Positions 25,604 to 33,516 of a stretch of DNA of 54,844 nt are shown one piece after another (position 1 is the stretch's first letter; every line of letters begins with the position of its first letter). The notes beneath the pieces were generated by a model. That model ran no database searches, was not told where the DNA came from, and was given only the letters and a program-made list of their open reading frames with translations. Both the position numbers and the translations under genes were made by a program. Source of the DNA: Clostridiales bacterium. Its GTDB lineage: Bacteria; Bacillota; Clostridia; Oscillospirales; UBA644. The DNA lies in NCBI GenBank assembly GCA_016281915.1, contig JAEEJO010000066.1:1-54844 (forward strand), read 5' to 3'.

Positions 25604-26482
25604 ATGAAAAGTGTAAAAAAAGCTGTAATTTTAGCGGCGGGACTCGGAACAAGAATGCTGCCTGCGACAAAATCCGTTCCGAAAGAGCTATTTCCGATAG
25701 TAGACAAGCCTGCGCTTCAATATATCGTTGAAGAGCTTGCCAACAGCGGAATAGATGACATTATGATAATCATTTCGAGAGGCAAAACGCTTATCGAAGA
25801 CCACTTTGACAAGTCCCCCGAGCTTGAAGAACGTCTTGAAGCGGGAGGAGAGAAAAAGAAACATCTGCTTGACCTTGTAAAGAATATCGCATGCAACGTC
25901 AGACTTGTTTATACAAGGCAGAGAGAAATGCTCGGAACCGGTCATGCCCTTCTTCAGGCAAAAGCGTTCACCGGAGACGATCCGTTTGTTGTATGCTACG
26001 GTGACGACGTTATTATAAACGATGAATATCCAGTGGCAAAACAGCTTATAGATGCATATGAAGAGACAGGAAAAGGTGTTGTCGGTGTCCAGGAAGTTAC
26101 TCCTGAGCAGATACTTATGTATTCGACCATGAAAGTTGATAAGATCCACGACAACGTTTACAGCCTTACCGATATGATAGAAAAACCGAAGCCGGAGCAG
26201 GTATTTTCACTCTTTTCCTGCCTCGGAAGAATGATTCTTCCGTCAAAGATCTATGAGATACTCAAAACAGTTCCGTTCAACAACGGTGAGCTTATGCTCA
26301 CAGACGCCATGAAGGTGCTTTCGAATACTGACGGTATGATCGCTGTCGACTTTATAGGCAAACGTTACGACATGGGCAACAAGCTCGGTGTTATGAAGGC
26401 TCAGGTAGAAATGGCGCTGAAACATCCCGAAATCGGCGAGGGCTTCCGCGAATACCTCAAAGATTATTGTAAAACACTTTAA
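25604..26482 (+). CDS. galU: UTP-glucose-1-phosphate uridylyltransferase
   Basis: This 292-residue nucleotidyltransferase makes UDP-glucose from UTP and glucose-1-phosphate, the donor for envelope glycans and the Leloir pathway. It has the N-terminal AVILAAGLGTRMLPATKSVPKE nucleotide-binding signature, FVVCYGDDVIIN with the metal-binding Asp, and a C-terminal FIGKRYDMGNKLG motif. Length is normal. AAGGAGA precedes the ATG, 35 bases after the DUF2344 gene, and the epimerase follows 15 bases later. Confidence 0.95.
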   Translation: MKSVKKAVILAAGLGTRMLPATKSVPKELFPIVDKPALQYIVEELANSGIDDIMIIISRGKTLIEDHFDKSPELEERLEAGGEKKKHLLDLVKNIACNVRLVYTRQREMLGTGHALLQAKAFTGDDPFVVCYGDDVIINDEYPVAKQLIDAYEETGKGVVGVQEVTPEQILMYSTMKVDKIHDNVYSLTDMIEKPKPEQVFSLFSCLGRMILPSKIYEILKTVPFNNGELMLTDAMKVLSNTDGMIAVDFIGKRYDMGNKLGVMKAQVEMALKHPEIGEGFREYLKDYCKTL

Positions 26483-26497
26483 ACGAGGTGCATTTTT

Positions 26498-27379
26498 ATG
26501 GAATATACTCTTGAGAACGAATATCTCAGACTTACATTTTCAACTCTAGGCGGTGAGCTTCGTTCAATCATAAACAAGAAAAACGCCAAAGAGTATCTCT
26601 GGCAAGGAAACCCGGAGTTCTGGACCGGAAGGTCCCCTAACCTTTTCCCGATAGTAGGAAGAGTTAAAGAAGGAAAATACAGACTTGGAAGCAACGTATA
26701 TACGATAAAAAGCCCTCACGGTTTTGTCCGTATATCCGAGCTTGAAGTAAGAGAAAAAACGGCTGATAAGATCACATTCGGAATTTCGTCGTCACAGGAA
26801 ACGCTGACCGTTTATCCGTTCGAATTCGATTTCAACGTTACGTTTACCCTTTCAGGAAACAAGTTTGACGTAAAATACGACGTTAAAAATACCGACAGCA
26901 AGACGATGTATTTCTCGGTCGGCGCGCATCCCGGCTTCAATATTCCGATAAATGACGGTGAAAAGTTTGAAGATTACTCTATCGTATTCGAAAACGACTG
27001 CGAGCCGAATGAAGTGATTTGCGACAACTGCTATATCACCGGAGAAAAGCGTCCCTTCGCTCTCGTAAACAACAGAGTAATACCGCTTCGTCACAATCTT
27101 TTCGACAATGACGCGATCATTCTTTCGGATATGAAATCAAGAAAACTGAAAGTATGTTCCGAAAAATCGGATAATTCCATCACGGTCGACTTCAACGATT
27201 TTGAATACCTCGGTATCTGGCATAAGCCCATGACCGAGGCGCCGTATATCTGCATAGAACCCTGGAACGGACTGCCCTCCGAAGTAACAAGCGATGAAGA
27301 GCTGACAAAGAAGCCAGCGATCATTACTCTTGAGCCGGACAAAGCATACGCTGCGGGATATTCAGTCGAAATCAGATAG
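26498..27379 (+). CDS. Aldose 1-epimerase family protein (LacX-like)
   Basis: This is a 293-residue beta-sandwich mutarotase-like protein that would interconvert anomers of an aldose or sugar phosphate. Expected active-site elements are present: His in SPHGFVR, His in VGAHPGFN, and the catalytic Glu in CIEPWNGLPS. It resembles the LacX/YphB-type branch more than GalM. The gene is 15 bases downstream of galU with an ACGAGG box, consistent with a shared sugar-metabolic role. The exact sugar is unknown. Confidence 0.83.
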   Translation: MEYTLENEYLRLTFSTLGGELRSIINKKNAKEYLWQGNPEFWTGRSPNLFPIVGRVKEGKYRLGSNVYTIKSPHGFVRISELEVREKTADKITFGISSSQETLTVYPFEFDFNVTFTLSGNKFDVKYDVKNTDSKTMYFSVGAHPGFNIPINDGEKFEDYSIVFENDCEPNEVICDNCYITGEKRPFALVNNRVIPLRHNLFDNDAIILSDMKSRKLKVCSEKSDNSITVDFNDFEYLGIWHKPMTEAPYICIEPWNGLPSEVTSDEELTKKPAIITLEPDKAYAAGYSVEIR

Positions 27380-27414
27380 TTTCATCAATTTTTACAGATA
27401 CAGGGGGAGAGATA

Positions 27415-28860
27415 ATGAAAAAAACCGTTAAAATCCTTTTGCTTACAGCTCTTTTACTTATATCGTCGATTGCCTGCGCATCAAAAGAAGCTGAAGTATT
27501 TGATCTTGATTTTGAAACCAACGTTAATTCGGATGCAGTTGACCTGAACGGATACTCAATGAGATATGCCGTTACGTGTTCTACCCTGTTTGGCGACTCG
27601 AACGCGGAAAATATTCTCGGTTTTACCTCGGGAACGCTGTTTTCAGATATGGCGGCAAAGCGCAAAGCAGAAATAGAGGACAAGTACAACTGCACGATAG
27701 ATGCATTTTATCAGGCGGACGGCGCGAGCGAAAACGAATTTACTGTCTGCTCGATGTCGGGCGTATTTTACTGCGATATCCTTCAGGGAAGCACTCACGG
27801 ACTGCGCTCTTCAATGAAAATAGGCTTTTACCAGCCTGTAAATACGCTGCAGCCCTATATCGATTACAGAGACTCCGAAAAATGGGGAACGCCGGCAATG
27901 CTTGAAGAAATGTGCTGGGTCGGACAGCTTTACGGCATTTTGCCCGCTGCATGGCCCGAACTGAACTACTCTTCTTTCGGCTATATTTTTATGGCAAATA
28001 TGAACCTCGCATCGACACTCGGCATTCCCGATATACGCGAAACCGTTGAAAACAAGGAATGGACGTGGGCAAAATTTGAAGAAACGCTTACGGCAGGAAC
28101 GTTAATCGAAGGCGGCGAGACGAAAGTATACGGAATGTCAGCTCATCCTCCGTATCTCGGAGAAATGATGCTGCGGTCCAACGGAGACACCATCATCATT
28201 GATAAGGGCAACGGCGAATACTCATGGGGATATGCTGAGCCGAATGCAATAAAAGCGCTGACGGAATTCAGAAACGTTTATAACGGTGATTATGCGTTCG
28301 CTTTTGACCATAACGTAACAAGCCCCGATGCCGTTGCAGACGCTTTTATCGAGGGAAAAGCAACGTTGACTGTTGTTGATACGGAACAGCTTTTCGGTTA
28401 TAACGGAAGAATATCGAGAAATGTTGAAAACTATGCCGTTTTGCCTGCCCCGACAGGTCCCGACGTTGAACCGGGACGTATCTTTGCGGTTCATGAAAGC
28501 ATGCGTTCAATGATAGTTTTTTCGACATACTGCAAAAACCTTGAATCTGCCGCATTTATAACCGATAAGATATACGAACCGTTTGAAGGATATGAAACAA
28601 AAGACAAGATCAAAGATTTTATGACTTACAACTACTTCTTTGATGAAAGAGATGCGGACATATTCTTCGAAATGTTCAAAAATACCGAATACAACTATTT
28701 TATAGTCGGAATGAGACAGTTCAACGAGATTATCACAGACAGAAAAACGAAGTCCATTGCAGAGCTTGTCGAACTTTACAAGGACTATAATGAAAACCTG
28801 CTCCAGACAGAAGCAGTTTCACCGAGAGAAACAATAAAGACTCTCTGGCCGGAAGAATAA
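27415..28860 (+). CDS. Extracellular solute-binding lipoprotein 1
   Basis: This 481-residue protein has a lipoprotein signal peptide (MKKTVKILLLTALLLISSIA, Cys21) and a family 1-type solute-binding fold, probably for an oligosaccharide. It shares the N-terminal pattern AEVFD...NS..VDLNG.SM and the ENKEWTWAKFEETL segment with the lipoproteins at 38831-40231 and 40422-41804, so the three are paralogues. No permease or ATPase genes accompany it. It is the last gene of the plus-strand run and is followed by a strong terminator. Confidence 0.78.
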   Translation: MKKTVKILLLTALLLISSIACASKEAEVFDLDFETNVNSDAVDLNGYSMRYAVTCSTLFGDSNAENILGFTSGTLFSDMAAKRKAEIEDKYNCTIDAFYQADGASENEFTVCSMSGVFYCDILQGSTHGLRSSMKIGFYQPVNTLQPYIDYRDSEKWGTPAMLEEMCWVGQLYGILPAAWPELNYSSFGYIFMANMNLASTLGIPDIRETVENKEWTWAKFEETLTAGTLIEGGETKVYGMSAHPPYLGEMMLRSNGDTIIIDKGNGEYSWGYAEPNAIKALTEFRNVYNGDYAFAFDHNVTSPDAVADAFIEGKATLTVVDTEQLFGYNGRISRNVENYAVLPAPTGPDVEPGRIFAVHESMRSMIVFSTYCKNLESAAFITDKIYEPFEGYETKDKIKDFMTYNYFFDERDADIFFEMFKNTEYNYFIVGMRQFNEIITDRKTKSIAELVELYKDYNENLLQTEAVSPRETIKTLWPEE

Positions 28861-28941
28861 TCTGATCATATCCCGAGCGGATGCTCATAAAAACAGATTT
28901 ATAGCTTTTTTCATTCTTTCTGATTTTTACAGTTAGTAATA

Positions 28942-28979
28942 ACGGATTGCCGTAATCAATACGGCAATCCGTTTTTTTG
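28942..28979 (+). terminator. Rho-independent terminator after solute-binding lipoprotein 1
   Basis: A perfect 12-bp stem (ACGGATTGCCGT / ACGGCAATCCGT) with a 7-base loop is followed by seven T on the plus strand. It also lies near the end of the convergent acetyltransferase gene, but the T-run is only on the plus side. Confidence 0.92.
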
Positions 28980-29037
28980 TTCCGACAAATATAAATCATT
29001 CATTACAGGGCTTATGCCAAACGGTCTTATTATTGAA

Positions 29038-29826
29038 TCAGTTCAGCATATTATCTGCAAAAAGAGGCTCAGGTACGTTTTTTTCGTTATATGGAAAAAT
29101 CATCCCGAGAGGAGTACCGTTTCTTCCCGAAGGAATACGGACCGATACGGGGAGTCCGTATTTTGCGGAAACCGAGCGTGCAAAAGATTCAAAATCGTGT
29201 CCGGTAAATTCGTATAAATCTATTCTTTCGCCAAGCGAGGCAAATGCAAAGTTTTCTCCGTCAGTAAAAAATGAGTATACTTCTGTATCATAGAGGTGTT
29301 CCTTTACGGACTGACAGAATATCTCCTCTGTCTTAAAGAGCGTATTCTCTCTTTTTCCGTAAAAATCGTAATACCAAGGATATAATTTCTCCGCCTCGGA
29401 AACAGACGGTATATATATTTCGGTATTTGACCTTTCGCAGCTGAAAACCTTGTTTTCATAGTAAAACGCCGTTTTAAAACCGAGTTTTCCGTAATAATCG
29501 AAAAGTGAGTGTGAAGCCGGGATCAGGACCGCAGCGTCACCGCGTTCCCTTGCTGAAGATGCGAGGGTTTCTTTGATAAGCGTGCTCATCAGTCCTTCCC
29601 GTCTGTGCTCCTCATCTGTTGCGGCGTAGAAGATATAGTCTGCCGTTAATTGCTTTGATCCGACGTTTAACGGATATTTTTTTATAAAAAGGACAGAGAC
29701 CGGTCCTTTATCGCCCTGAAGGCAAAACGCCTCCTGACTTTTAAGAAAACCGATCTCTTCAAGACTATCAAGATACGCCTTTGAATCGCCGAAAGAACGG
29801 GAAAGAAGGGATTTAATCTTTTCCAT
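29038..29826 (-). CDS. GNAT-family N-acetyltransferase
   Basis: This 262-residue protein has an N-terminal GNAT domain (to ~150) with the acetyl-CoA-binding region ATDEEHRREGLMSTLIKETL and the later HSLFDYYGKLGFKTAF, typical of motifs A and B. The C-terminal ~100 residues (with an SFFTDGENFAFASLGER segment) resemble the second half of two-domain GNATs. It lies two bases after the lysC stop and probably relies on translational coupling, as no good ribosome-binding site is seen. The substrate is unknown. Confidence 0.75.
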   Translation of the reverse strand: MEKIKSLLSRSFGDSKAYLDSLEEIGFLKSQEAFCLQGDKGPVSVLFIKKYPLNVGSKQLTADYIFYAATDEEHRREGLMSTLIKETLASSARERGDAAVLIPASHSLFDYYGKLGFKTAFYYENKVFSCERSNTEIYIPSVSEAEKLYPWYYDFYGKRENTLFKTEEIFCQSVKEHLYDTEVYSFFTDGENFAFASLGERIDLYEFTGHDFESFARSVSAKYGLPVSVRIPSGRNGTPLGMIFPYNEKNVPEPLFADNMLN

Positions 29827-29828
29827 AA

Positions 29829-31022
29829 TCAGATAAACGCATCGTGAATTGCTTCAAGCGCCTTATCGCTGTCGCTTCTGTCGATAAGGACACTGATCTT
29901 GATCTCAGAGGTGCTTATCATCTGAATGTTAACCCCTACTGAATAGAGAGCTTCAAACATCTTTGCAGCAACGCCCGCGTTTGACTGCATGCCTGAGCCA
30001 ACGACAGATACTTTTGAAACGTTTTCGTCGTAAGTGATGGGATGGTCCGGATATGATTCATGAAGAACATCCAGAGCAATCTGGGTATTATCCGAGGCGA
30101 CGGTAAAAGAAATATCTTTAGTGCCGTGGCGACCGATAGACTGAAGAATTATATCTACATTGATATTGTTCTGACCAAGTAAAGAAAACAGTTTGAACGC
30201 AACGCCCGGAACGTCTTCAAGTCCTATAACTGATATGCGGGTGACGTTATTATCCTTTGCTACGCCGGTAATGAGCATTTTTTCCACTTTGACATCCTCC
30301 TTAACAATAGTGCCCGGTACCTGTCTGAAACTTGAGCATACTTCAAGACAAACTCTGTATTTTTTAGCAAGTTCGACTGAACGGTTACAGAGAACCTGTG
30401 CGCCTAAAGACGCCAGTTCGAGCATTTCGTCATAAGTAATTTCGTTGAGTTTACGCGCTTTTTTAGCAATACGCGGATCGGCGGTGTAAACGCCATCCAC
30501 ATCGGTATATATTTTGCATATATCCGCCCTCAGTGCAGCAGCGATCGCTACTGCGGTAGTATCGCTGCCTCCTCTGCCGAGCGTGGTAATATCGTCATAT
30601 TTATTTACGCCCTGAAATCCGGCGCAAATGACGATTTTGTGCTGGTCAAGCTCGCGGCGAAGACGTTCGTCTGAGACCTGCTTTATCCTTGCGTTGGAAT
30701 ACTTGCTGTCCGACGTTATCCCTACCTGCCATGCGGTAAGAGACGTTACGGGGTAGCCAAGATCTTCTATTGCCATAGCAAGAAGGGCGGCAGACGCCTG
30801 TTCTCCCGTTGAAAGAAGCATATCCATCTCGCGTCTTGACGGTTTTTTATTTATTTCGTGAGCTTTTTCTATAAGGTCGTCGGTCGTATCGCCCTGAGCG
30901 GAAACGACCGCAACAACGTCGTTGCCTGCCTTATATGAATCGGTAATAATACCCGCGACCCTGCGGATGCGTTCCACGTCGGCAACTGAACTGCCGCCGA
31001 ATTTCTGAACTATCAGTCCCAA
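29829..31022 (-). CDS. lysC: Aspartate kinase
   Basis: This 397-residue enzyme phosphorylates L-aspartate, the first step to lysine, threonine and methionine. The N-terminal kinase domain shows VQKFGGSSVAD, LLSTGEQASAALL and TLGRGGSDTTAVAIAAAL, and the C-terminal ~140 residues form two ACT domains (RISVIGLEDVPGVAFKLF; VSVVGSGMQSNAGVAAKMF), expected to bind lysine and/or threonine. The start is a TTG at 31022 about 9 bases after GGAG. It follows hom by 6 bases, so the two enzymes are co-expressed. Confidence 0.95.
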   Translation of the reverse strand: MGLIVQKFGGSSVADVERIRRVAGIITDSYKAGNDVVAVVSAQGDTTDDLIEKAHEINKKPSRREMDMLLSTGEQASAALLAMAIEDLGYPVTSLTAWQVGITSDSKYSNARIKQVSDERLRRELDQHKIVICAGFQGVNKYDDITTLGRGGSDTTAVAIAAALRADICKIYTDVDGVYTADPRIAKKARKLNEITYDEMLELASLGAQVLCNRSVELAKKYRVCLEVCSSFRQVPGTIVKEDVKVEKMLITGVAKDNNVTRISVIGLEDVPGVAFKLFSLLGQNNINVDIILQSIGRHGTKDISFTVASDNTQIALDVLHESYPDHPITYDENVSKVSVVGSGMQSNAGVAAKMFEALYSVGVNIQMISTSEIKISVLIDRSDSDKALEAIHDAFI

Positions 31023-31028
31023 GTGAAG

Positions 31029-32090
31029 TTACTCCTTAAGTAAAACAATGTCGTTTTTAAAATATTCGAGATCAAGTTTATCGAAGCTTCGAACAAACTT
31101 TGAGTTATCTGCGTCAACCCAGTAAAGAGCGCTTTTTTCGGTGCCTTTGACGCAGTCGATAATATCTGCTCCGACTGCTGACGCAGTAGGCATTTTACCT
31201 GCGCCTCGTCCATAGAACGTGCAGTCCCCTATTGCGTCGCCTGTAACGGTGATACCGTTGAAAACGTCCTCGATATTAGCCAGAGGATGATCTTTCGGTA
31301 TCGCGCACGGCGAAACGAATATCTCTACACAGCCGTCCTCTTTCTTTTCGGCACATCCGAGCAGCTTTACTGCCATACCCTGTCTGTCTGCGTCATATAT
31401 ATCATCCAGTGATATTCCGCGAATACCTTTTGTCATAACGTTTTCAGGGTAAATATGTCTGCCGAACGCAAGAGACGCAAGAATGCAGATCTTTCTTCCG
31501 GTATCGATACCGTCTATATCAGCGGAAGGATCTCTTTCGGCATATCCGAGCTGCTGAGCCTGTTTAAGCGCCTCATCGAACGTAACGCACTCTTTGACCA
31601 TTTTTGTAAGGATATAATTTGTTGTTCCGTTCATTATGCCCACAATTCTGTTAAGATCGTTTGCAGCAAGACAGTGATACATGGGATTGATGATCGGTAT
31701 GCCGCCACCGACCGAAGCCTCAAAGAGGTAGCAGACGTTGTTTTTTCTTGCAAGATCAAGAAGCTCGGGGGCATGCTTTGCGACAAGTTCTTTATTTGAC
31801 GTTACAACGTGCTTGCCTGCCATAAGTGCGCGTTTTGTATATTCATACGCAAAAGTTGCACCGCCGACGGTTTCGACAACGATATTTACCTCAGGGTCGT
31901 TTTCGATAACCGAAAAGTCTTTTACAAATTTATCTGCATAGGGGCTTCCCGGGAACTCTCTTATATCGAGAATATACTTGCAGGCTATCTCCTGCCCTAC
32001 TTTTTTATAAAAAAGCCTGTTGTTTTTGTCAAGAAGTTCAACAACGCCGGAACCGACGACTCCGAACCCTACAACAGCGACATTTATCAT
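31029..32090 (-). CDS. hom: Homoserine dehydrogenase (short form without ACT domain)
   Basis: This 353-residue enzyme reduces aspartate-semialdehyde to homoserine. The N-terminal NAD(P) site GFGVVGSGVVELL is followed by VETVGGATFAYEYTKRALMAGKHVVTSNKELVAKH and the catalytic domain (GIMNGTTNYILTKM; YAERDPSADIDGIDTGRKICILASLAFG). Many bacterial forms have about 430 residues with a C-terminal ACT domain; this one ends at about the catalytic domain, so threonine feedback may be weak or absent. It leads the hom-lysC-acetyltransferase transcript. Confidence 0.93.
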   Translation of the reverse strand: MINVAVVGFGVVGSGVVELLDKNNRLFYKKVGQEIACKYILDIREFPGSPYADKFVKDFSVIENDPEVNIVVETVGGATFAYEYTKRALMAGKHVVTSNKELVAKHAPELLDLARKNNVCYLFEASVGGGIPIINPMYHCLAANDLNRIVGIMNGTTNYILTKMVKECVTFDEALKQAQQLGYAERDPSADIDGIDTGRKICILASLAFGRHIYPENVMTKGIRGISLDDIYDADRQGMAVKLLGCAEKKEDGCVEIFVSPCAIPKDHPLANIEDVFNGITVTGDAIGDCTFYGRGAGKMPTASAVGADIIDCVKGTEKSALYWVDADNSKFVRSFDKLDLEYFKNDIVLLKE

Positions 32091-32149
32091 CTTAATACTC
32101 CTGTTCAGAACCGGTCCGGATTATGCTCAGACCGGCGATTTATTTTGTA

Positions 32150-32178
32150 ATTATACAAAAAAAATTATAGTTTGTCAA
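32150..32178 (-). promoter_or_regulatory. Consensus promoter of hom-lysC
   Basis: On the minus strand TTGACA (32173-32178) and TATAAT (32150-32155) are 17 bases apart, a perfect match to the sigma-A consensus. The ~55-base leader can form a short hairpin with arms CCGGTC / GACCGG upstream of the ribosome-binding site. Confidence 0.85.
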
Positions 32179-32222
32179 GTAGATAATTCAGTATTTTACA
32201 TAAATAATGTAATAAAACCGTA

Positions 32223-32251
32223 TTGACAAAACATTATCAAGATGATATAAT
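32223..32251 (+). promoter_or_regulatory. Consensus promoter of the DivIVA-like gene
   Basis: TTGACA (32223-32228) and TATAAT (32246-32251) are 17 bases apart, a perfect consensus. It is back-to-back with the equally perfect hom promoter 45 bases away. Confidence 0.85.
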
Positions 32252-32305
32252 TACAATAATGGGTAAAATAAGCTTTTTATTAAAAATGAAACGGAGTTGT
32301 TTTGA

Positions 32306-33220
32306 ATGTCAACGCAGAAATTATTCCGGGAAACGGCGTTTAACGGATATAACCGCGACGATGTCCGTGAATACATAAAAAAACAGGATGAACGCATAAG
32401 AGAGCTGGAAACCGCACTTGCGGATTCCGAAGAAATACGCGCAAGCGAGCAGAAGGAATCGCAGAGCGAGATCGAGAAGCTGAATGGAATTATTGAATCG
32501 CTCAACGGCGTTATCGATGAAAAGAATAAAGAGAACCTCGAGCTGACCGAGCAGGTCATGCAACTAAAAAACGCATTATTGGAGCAGGCGACCGCTTTAC
32601 AGGAAAAAATAACTGCGATCGACTCGCTCCGCAAAGAACTGAATGACGTTACAAACCTTTATAATGAACTGAGAGAAAGCGCAGACAAACAGTCTGAAAA
32701 GATCGCCGAACAGTCAGAACGTCTGACTGCTCTTGATGACAAAAACAAGCAGGTAGAGGACGATCTGCGAACATATATCGAGCGGTCGGAAAAGCTTAAA
32801 AACGAGGCTGAAGGAGATCTTCTTGCTGGTTCGAAGCTGCGTGAGCTTGAAGCAGTGATAGCGCAGAAGGAAGAGCGCATCAAATTCCTTGAAAGCAACT
32901 GGAACCAGCATAAAAACGATTATAACGTCTATACCGAAGTTAAGAACAACGTAGAAAGCATTCTCGCCGAAGCAACAAAGAAAGCCGACGACACGATGAA
33001 GGACGCATCGCAGAAAGCGAAAGTTATCATTGATTCCGCTTCATCCGAAAAAGACTCTATGATTCTCGATCTGAAAAAGAAGCTTTCCGATCTCAAGCTC
33101 TCCGTTCAGAACATTGAGACTTCCGTTGATCTTGCCGTTTCCGAACTTGACAGAAAAGCATCCAAGCAATCTCCTATTCCCGAAGATCTGCTTAAACTGC
33201 TGAAAATCGACTCTGAGTGA
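32306..33220 (+). CDS. DivIVA-like coiled-coil protein
   Basis: This 304-residue protein starts with a DivIVA-type membrane-targeting segment (FRETAFNGYNRDDVREYIKKQ), followed by a very long coiled coil rich in Glu, Lys and Leu (about 25-200) and a second helical part near 215-290. Proteins of this kind sit at curved membrane at the septum or poles and organise division or cell-wall synthesis. Low identity to classical DivIVA means the precise function is uncertain. An ACGGAG box precedes the ATG; the small gene at 33233 follows in the same transcript. Confidence 0.75.
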   Translation: MSTQKLFRETAFNGYNRDDVREYIKKQDERIRELETALADSEEIRASEQKESQSEIEKLNGIIESLNGVIDEKNKENLELTEQVMQLKNALLEQATALQEKITAIDSLRKELNDVTNLYNELRESADKQSEKIAEQSERLTALDDKNKQVEDDLRTYIERSEKLKNEAEGDLLAGSKLRELEAVIAQKEERIKFLESNWNQHKNDYNVYTEVKNNVESILAEATKKADDTMKDASQKAKVIIDSASSEKDSMILDLKKKLSDLKLSVQNIETSVDLAVSELDRKASKQSPIPEDLLKLLKIDSE

Positions 33221-33232
33221 TCTGGAGGATAT

Positions 33233-33328
33233 ATGAGCAAAAAGAGCGCCCGCATTATTGCTGCAATAATCTGCATTGTGCTTGCAGCGTCTATGGTTTT
33301 TTCATTGATCTATCAGATAATAGCCTGA
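33233..33328 (+). CDS. Small membrane protein (31 residues)
   Basis: The short frame reads MSKKSARIIAAIICIVLAAS and then MVFSLIYQIIA. It begins with positively charged residues followed by one long hydrophobic helix, so a single-span membrane peptide is likely. A good GGAGG box lies 5 bases before the ATG, and the gene is 12 bases after the DivIVA-like gene. The charge pattern and the ribosome-binding site argue that it is real. Its function is unknown. Confidence 0.65.
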   Translation: MSKKSARIIAAIICIVLAASMVFSLIYQIIA

Positions 33329-33405
33329 AGCGCCGTTTGGTTTCTCATGAGAATACCGACGGATCGCTTTGAGTATTATGCATAGACTATACAAAATGGT
33401 TTTAT

Positions 33406-33440
33406 AATTCGGATTTCCTCAGTGAAATCCGAATTATTCT
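33406..33440 (+). terminator. Terminator after the DivIVA-like operon
   Basis: A perfect 12-bp stem (AATTCGGATTTC / GAAATCCGAATT) with a 6-base loop is followed by ATTCTTTAAAT. The T-run is weak, but it lies between the small membrane protein and the promoter of the ABC exporter. Confidence 0.7.
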
Positions 33441-33480
33441 TTAAATATTCAAAATTAATGTGATTTTTCGATTTTCACGC

Positions 33481-33509
33481 TTGACAAGTCCCGAAAATCG
33501 GTGTATACT
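33481..33509 (+). promoter_or_regulatory. Promoter of the ABC exporter genes
   Basis: TTGACA (33481-33486) and TATACT (33504-33509) are 17 bases apart. The expected transcription start, near 33516, falls at the proposed start codon at 33517, so the message may have almost no leader. Confidence 0.75.
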
Positions 33510-33516
33510 TCGCAAT

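Noticed and set aside
32100..32140. Short hairpin in the hom leader as a riboswitch or T-box
   Set aside because: The leader is only about 55 bases, with no T-box, S-box or lysine-riboswitch elements; probably a simple stem.
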